This document shows, piece by piece, positions 11,544-14,172 of a stretch of DNA of 14,172 nucleotides. The notes under the pieces were generated by a model, which worked only from the letters and a program-made list of their open reading frames with translations, was not told the DNA's origin and did not search any database. The DNA comes from an uncultured Opitutaceae bacterium (GTDB lineage Bacteria; Verrucomicrobiota; Verrucomicrobiia; Opitutales; Opitutaceae). Within the stretch, counting starts at the first letter, position 1. Each line of letters begins with the position of its first letter. Location: assembly GCA_937902865.1 (NCBI GenBank), contig CALFNJ010000736.1, positions 1 through 14,172 on the forward strand. The letters run 5' to 3'. A program made the translations under genes and the position numbers.

Positions 11544-14172
11544 TCAGTTCGCCGGCTTCGCATCGGGCAGGGTGCCCGCGGTGACGGTCACCATTTTGTC
11601 CGGATCGAGATATTTTTTCACCGCGCCGTTCACCTGCGCGAGCGTGAGCGACTGCACGAGCTGCGGGTAGCGGTCGATGTAATCGAGCGGCAGGCCGCGC
11701 TGGACGGTGGCGAGAATCTGCTGGGCGAGGCCGCCGCTGGTGGCGAGGGCGAGCTTGTAGGTGCCGACGATGGCGCCCTTGAAGTTCTCGAGCTCGGCGG
11801 CGGTCAGGCCGCTCTCGGTGAAGCGGCGCAACTCGCGCCTGGTGGAGGCGAGACCCTTGTCGAGCAGCTCCGGAGCGAAGGTGGCCTGGATGGCCCAGAG
11901 ACCGTCGCTGAAATTGTCGTAGCGAAGGCTGGAGTAGATGCCGTAGGTCAGGCCCTCGCGGGCGCGGACGATGGACATCAGCCGCGCTGAGAAATAACCG
12001 CCGCCGAAGCCCTCGGTTGCGACCGCGAGCGCGATGCGGTCGGGGTCGCTGTACTTGAGGCCCGATGACTGGCCGATCAGGACGGACACGCTGGCCTTGC
12101 CGGGCATGGCGATCTTTTCGACGCGCTCGCCCGAGCGGACCAGCTTGGGCGTGGGCAGCACCGGATGACCGCCGGTCCAGCCGGCGAAGGCGGCGTTGAG
12201 CGCGGTGTCGATGGCGCCGGCATCCACATCGCCGACGGCGACCAGCACCATGCCGGCCGGGCCGTAGTTGACGGCGTGAAACGCCTTCACGTCCTCGAGC
12301 TTCACCGCGTTCAGGTCGGCGAGATATTCGGCGGCCGCCGGCTCGCGATACGGATGGCCGGCGGGCAGCAGCGCCCGCGTGAACGCCTGGTCCGCGCGGA
12401 AATTGGTGTCGTCCAGTTCCTGCCGGTATTCGCCGGCGCGCTGCTTCTTCAGCTTCTCGAATTCGTCCGCGGAAAACGCGGGCGTGCGCAGCTGCTCGGC
12501 GAGCAGGCCGAGCACGAGGGGCACGTCTTTCTTCAGGCAGCGGACGCGGAAGAGCACGTTCTGCGGGGAGTTTTCGAAGGTGATCTCGGCGCCCACATCC
12601 TCGAGCTGTGCGGCCAGCGCGAACTTGTCGTGCTTCGTCGTGCCGCGGTCGAGCATCCCGGCGGTGAGGTCGGCGAGGGCGGGATGATTGGCGGGATTGA
12701 ACGCGTTGCCGGCGGGCAGGCTGCCGCGGATCGTGACGACGTTTTCGAGAGCCGTCTTCAGCGTGATGCGATCGATGCCGGCCACCGTGCGCCGAACCGC
12801 CTGCGGGGCGATGAGCGCGGAACCCGAGGCGCCGCCCTTGCCACCGGCGACTTCGGTCGACGCCGCGGCGGCGGCGGAGGCGAGGGGCGAGTGTCCTCGG
12901 AGAACGGAAGCGGTCTCGGGCATTTCGGGATCGCGATAGAAATTGGCGGTGCGGACCGGGCTGCGCTTGGCGGGCGCGCCGGCTCCCGCTTCAGCCGCGG
13001 CCTGGCCAGGAGCGGCGGGTTCCTCGGGATTGTTCGGGATGAACCAGCCGATGGTGCTCTGGTCCTCGTTGAAATAGGCCTTGGCGACGCGCACGACGTC
13101 GGCGGCGGTGACGGCCTTGATCTTTTCCGGGACGGTCAGGTAGGCGGTCCAGTCGCCGGCGGCGATGTCCTCGTTGATCTGGCTGGCGATCGCGAAGGCG
13201 CCGTCACGCGCGTAGGCGGTGCTGGCGGTCTCCTTGCTGATGGCGCGGGCGACCTCTTCGTCGGTGACGCCGCCGGTCTTCAACTTTTCGACTTCGGCGA
13301 CCAGGACCTTTTCGACCTGGTCATGCGCGGCCTGTGGCGCGAGCGGCGCGTAGAGATGGAAGAGGAAAGCGTCGCGGTTGAACGCGGGATAGGCGTAGAT
13401 GCCGACCGCGAGGTTGGCGTCGATCAGCGCGCGGTAGAGGCGGCTGGTTTTGCCGTCGCCGAGGATGTCGCCGAGCACGACCAGTGCGGGGTAGTCGGCG
13501 TGGAGGCCCGGCGGATTCTTGTAGGCGATGCCGACGACTCCGAGCTCGCCGGGCCGCTTGACCGTGACGCGCCGCGGGCCCTGCTGCGGCGGCTCCTCGG
13601 TGTAGACCTGCGGGATCGGCTGGGGCGAGGCGGGGATGGCGCCGTAGTATTTCTTGAGCAGGCCGAGGGCCTCGGCGGGCTTGAAGTCGCCGATGACGGT
13701 GACGGTCGCGTTGTTCGGCCAGTAGAACGTGTCGTAGAAGCCGCGGAGCTTCTCGACCGACACCTTCTCGATGTCGGAGCGCCAGCCGATCGTCGGATGA
13801 TGGTAGGGGTGCGCGACGAAGGCGGCGGCGGAGATCTCCTTGTCGAGCGCCTCGATCGGATCATTTTCGCCCCGCTCGAATTCGTTGCGCACGACGGTCA
13901 TCTCGGGCGCGCGGTCCGACTCGCGGAGCAGCAGCCCCCGCATGCGGTCGGCCTCGAGCTGCACCACCGTCTCGAGCCGGTCGCTCGCGAGGTTCTCATA
14001 GTAGTTGGTGCGGTCGAGGCTCGTGGTGGCGTTGTTGGTGGCGCCGATCCGGTCGAGGATGGTGTCGAAACCGGTGTTGAGGTCCGCGTTGAAGTGCGTG
14101 CTGCCCTTGAACATGAGATGCTCGAGCAGGTGGGTGGAACCGGTGGTGCCGGTGACCTCGTTGCGGGAGCCG
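11544..14172 (-). CDS. M16 family zinc metallopeptidase, fused active and inactive domains (5' end off window)
   Basis: The reading frame enters from the right edge and ends at a TGA at 11544. Just inside the edge, upstream of an internal ATG at 14114, it encodes the inverted zinc motif HLLEH, so the true start lies outside the window. The third ligand is probably the Glu of VVRNEFERGEN, about 78 residues later. VEKLRGFYDTFYWPNNATVTVIGDF and the GDGKTSRLYRAL segment complete the catalytic M16 domain. After an Ala/Gly/Pro-rich linker (around 12850-13030) comes a second M16 domain without HxxEH. It carries the R-x-R-E-G-L-T-Y-G substrate-side motif near 11950, as expected of the inactive half. 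At 876 visible residues it resembles two-domain bacterial insulinase-like proteins, usually periplasmic or lipoproteins that degrade peptides. It is convergent with the cyclase gene. Confidence 0.92.
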   Translation of the reverse strand, partial: GSRNEVTGTTGSTHLLEHLMFKGSTHFNADLNTGFDTILDRIGATNNATTSLDRTNYYENLASDRLETVVQLEADRMRGLLLRESDRAPEMTVVRNEFERGENDPIEALDKEISAAAFVAHPYHHPTIGWRSDIEKVSVEKLRGFYDTFYWPNNATVTVIGDFKPAEALGLLKKYYGAIPASPQPIPQVYTEEPPQQGPRRVTVKRPGELGVVGIAYKNPPGLHADYPALVVLGDILGDGKTSRLYRALIDANLAVGIYAYPAFNRDAFLFHLYAPLAPQAAHDQVEKVLVAEVEKLKTGGVTDEEVARAISKETASTAYARDGAFAIASQINEDIAAGDWTAYLTVPEKIKAVTAADVVRVAKAYFNEDQSTIGWFIPNNPEEPAAPGQAAAEAGAGAPAKRSPVRTANFYRDPEMPETASVLRGHSPLASAAAAASTEVAGGKGGASGSALIAPQAVRRTVAGIDRITLKTALENVVTIRGSLPAGNAFNPANHPALADLTAGMLDRGTTKHDKFALAAQLEDVGAEITFENSPQNVLFRVRCLKKDVPLVLGLLAEQLRTPAFSADEFEKLKKQRAGEYRQELDDTNFRADQAFTRALLPAGHPYREPAAAEYLADLNAVKLEDVKAFHAVNYGPAGMVLVAVGDVDAGAIDTALNAAFAGWTGGHPVLPTPKLVRSGERVEKIAMPGKASVSVLIGQSSGLKYSDPDRIALAVATEGFGGGYFSARLMSIVRAREGLTYGIYSSLRYDNFSDGLWAIQATFAPELLDKGLASTRRELRRFTESGLTAAELENFKGAIVGTYKLALATSGGLAQQILATVQRGLPLDYIDRYPQLVQSLTLAQVNGAVKKYLDPDKMVTVTAGTLPDAKPAN

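Overview
The window is high-GC bacterial DNA (about two thirds G+C by eye). It carries seven complete or nearly complete protein genes, a truncated carA, a fragment of a histidine kinase, a TPP riboswitch and five clusters of long inverted repeats. A single-membrane organism is unlikely: there is a TonB-dependent outer-membrane receptor and probably a periplasmic M16 protease. The style of the receptor (short TonB-box-like EVTG after the signal peptide), the cyclase-TPR protein and the intergenic palindromes fit Verrucomicrobiota, probably Opitutaceae. That placement is inference from gene style, not a search result.

Layout. Bases 1-212 encode, on the plus strand, the ATP-binding end of a LytS-type histidine kinase. 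This runs straight into the N-terminal part of carA on the minus strand (193-630), with a stretch of about 20 bases that fits both genes; the join is either a rearrangement or a chimeric assembly. Upstream of carA on the same strand is a membrane fatty acid hydroxylase-type enzyme (689-1651). Divergent from it is kamA, lysine 2,3-aminomutase (1850-3049). A gene-poor stretch of 920 bp (3050-3969) holds two inverted-repeat clusters, an AT-rich island and a clear TPP (THI-box) riboswitch with a terminator-like hairpin behind it. These precede a TonB-dependent receptor (3970-6414), which is therefore best read as a thiamin or thiamin-precursor importer. Next come a membrane-anchored NucA-type nuclease (6588-7526), a pRiA4b ORF-3-like protein (7997-8590) and a class III nucleotide cyclase with transmembrane, TolB-like and TPR parts (8877-11243). 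A two-domain M16 zinc peptidase on the minus strand (11544-14172) runs off the right edge.

Most interesting pattern. Every intergenic gap longer than about 170 bp, except the divergent fatty-acid-hydroxylase/kamA gap, contains one or more long inverted repeats nested inside each other. At least seven sequence families recur (A to G below). In four of them each arm is itself a hairpin preceded by a GTGG/GTAG-like head, as in REP elements. One family (C) shows compensatory base changes across its stem in five copies. No REP-associated transposase lies in the window. The genes otherwise look like independent transcription units with no obvious shared pathway.
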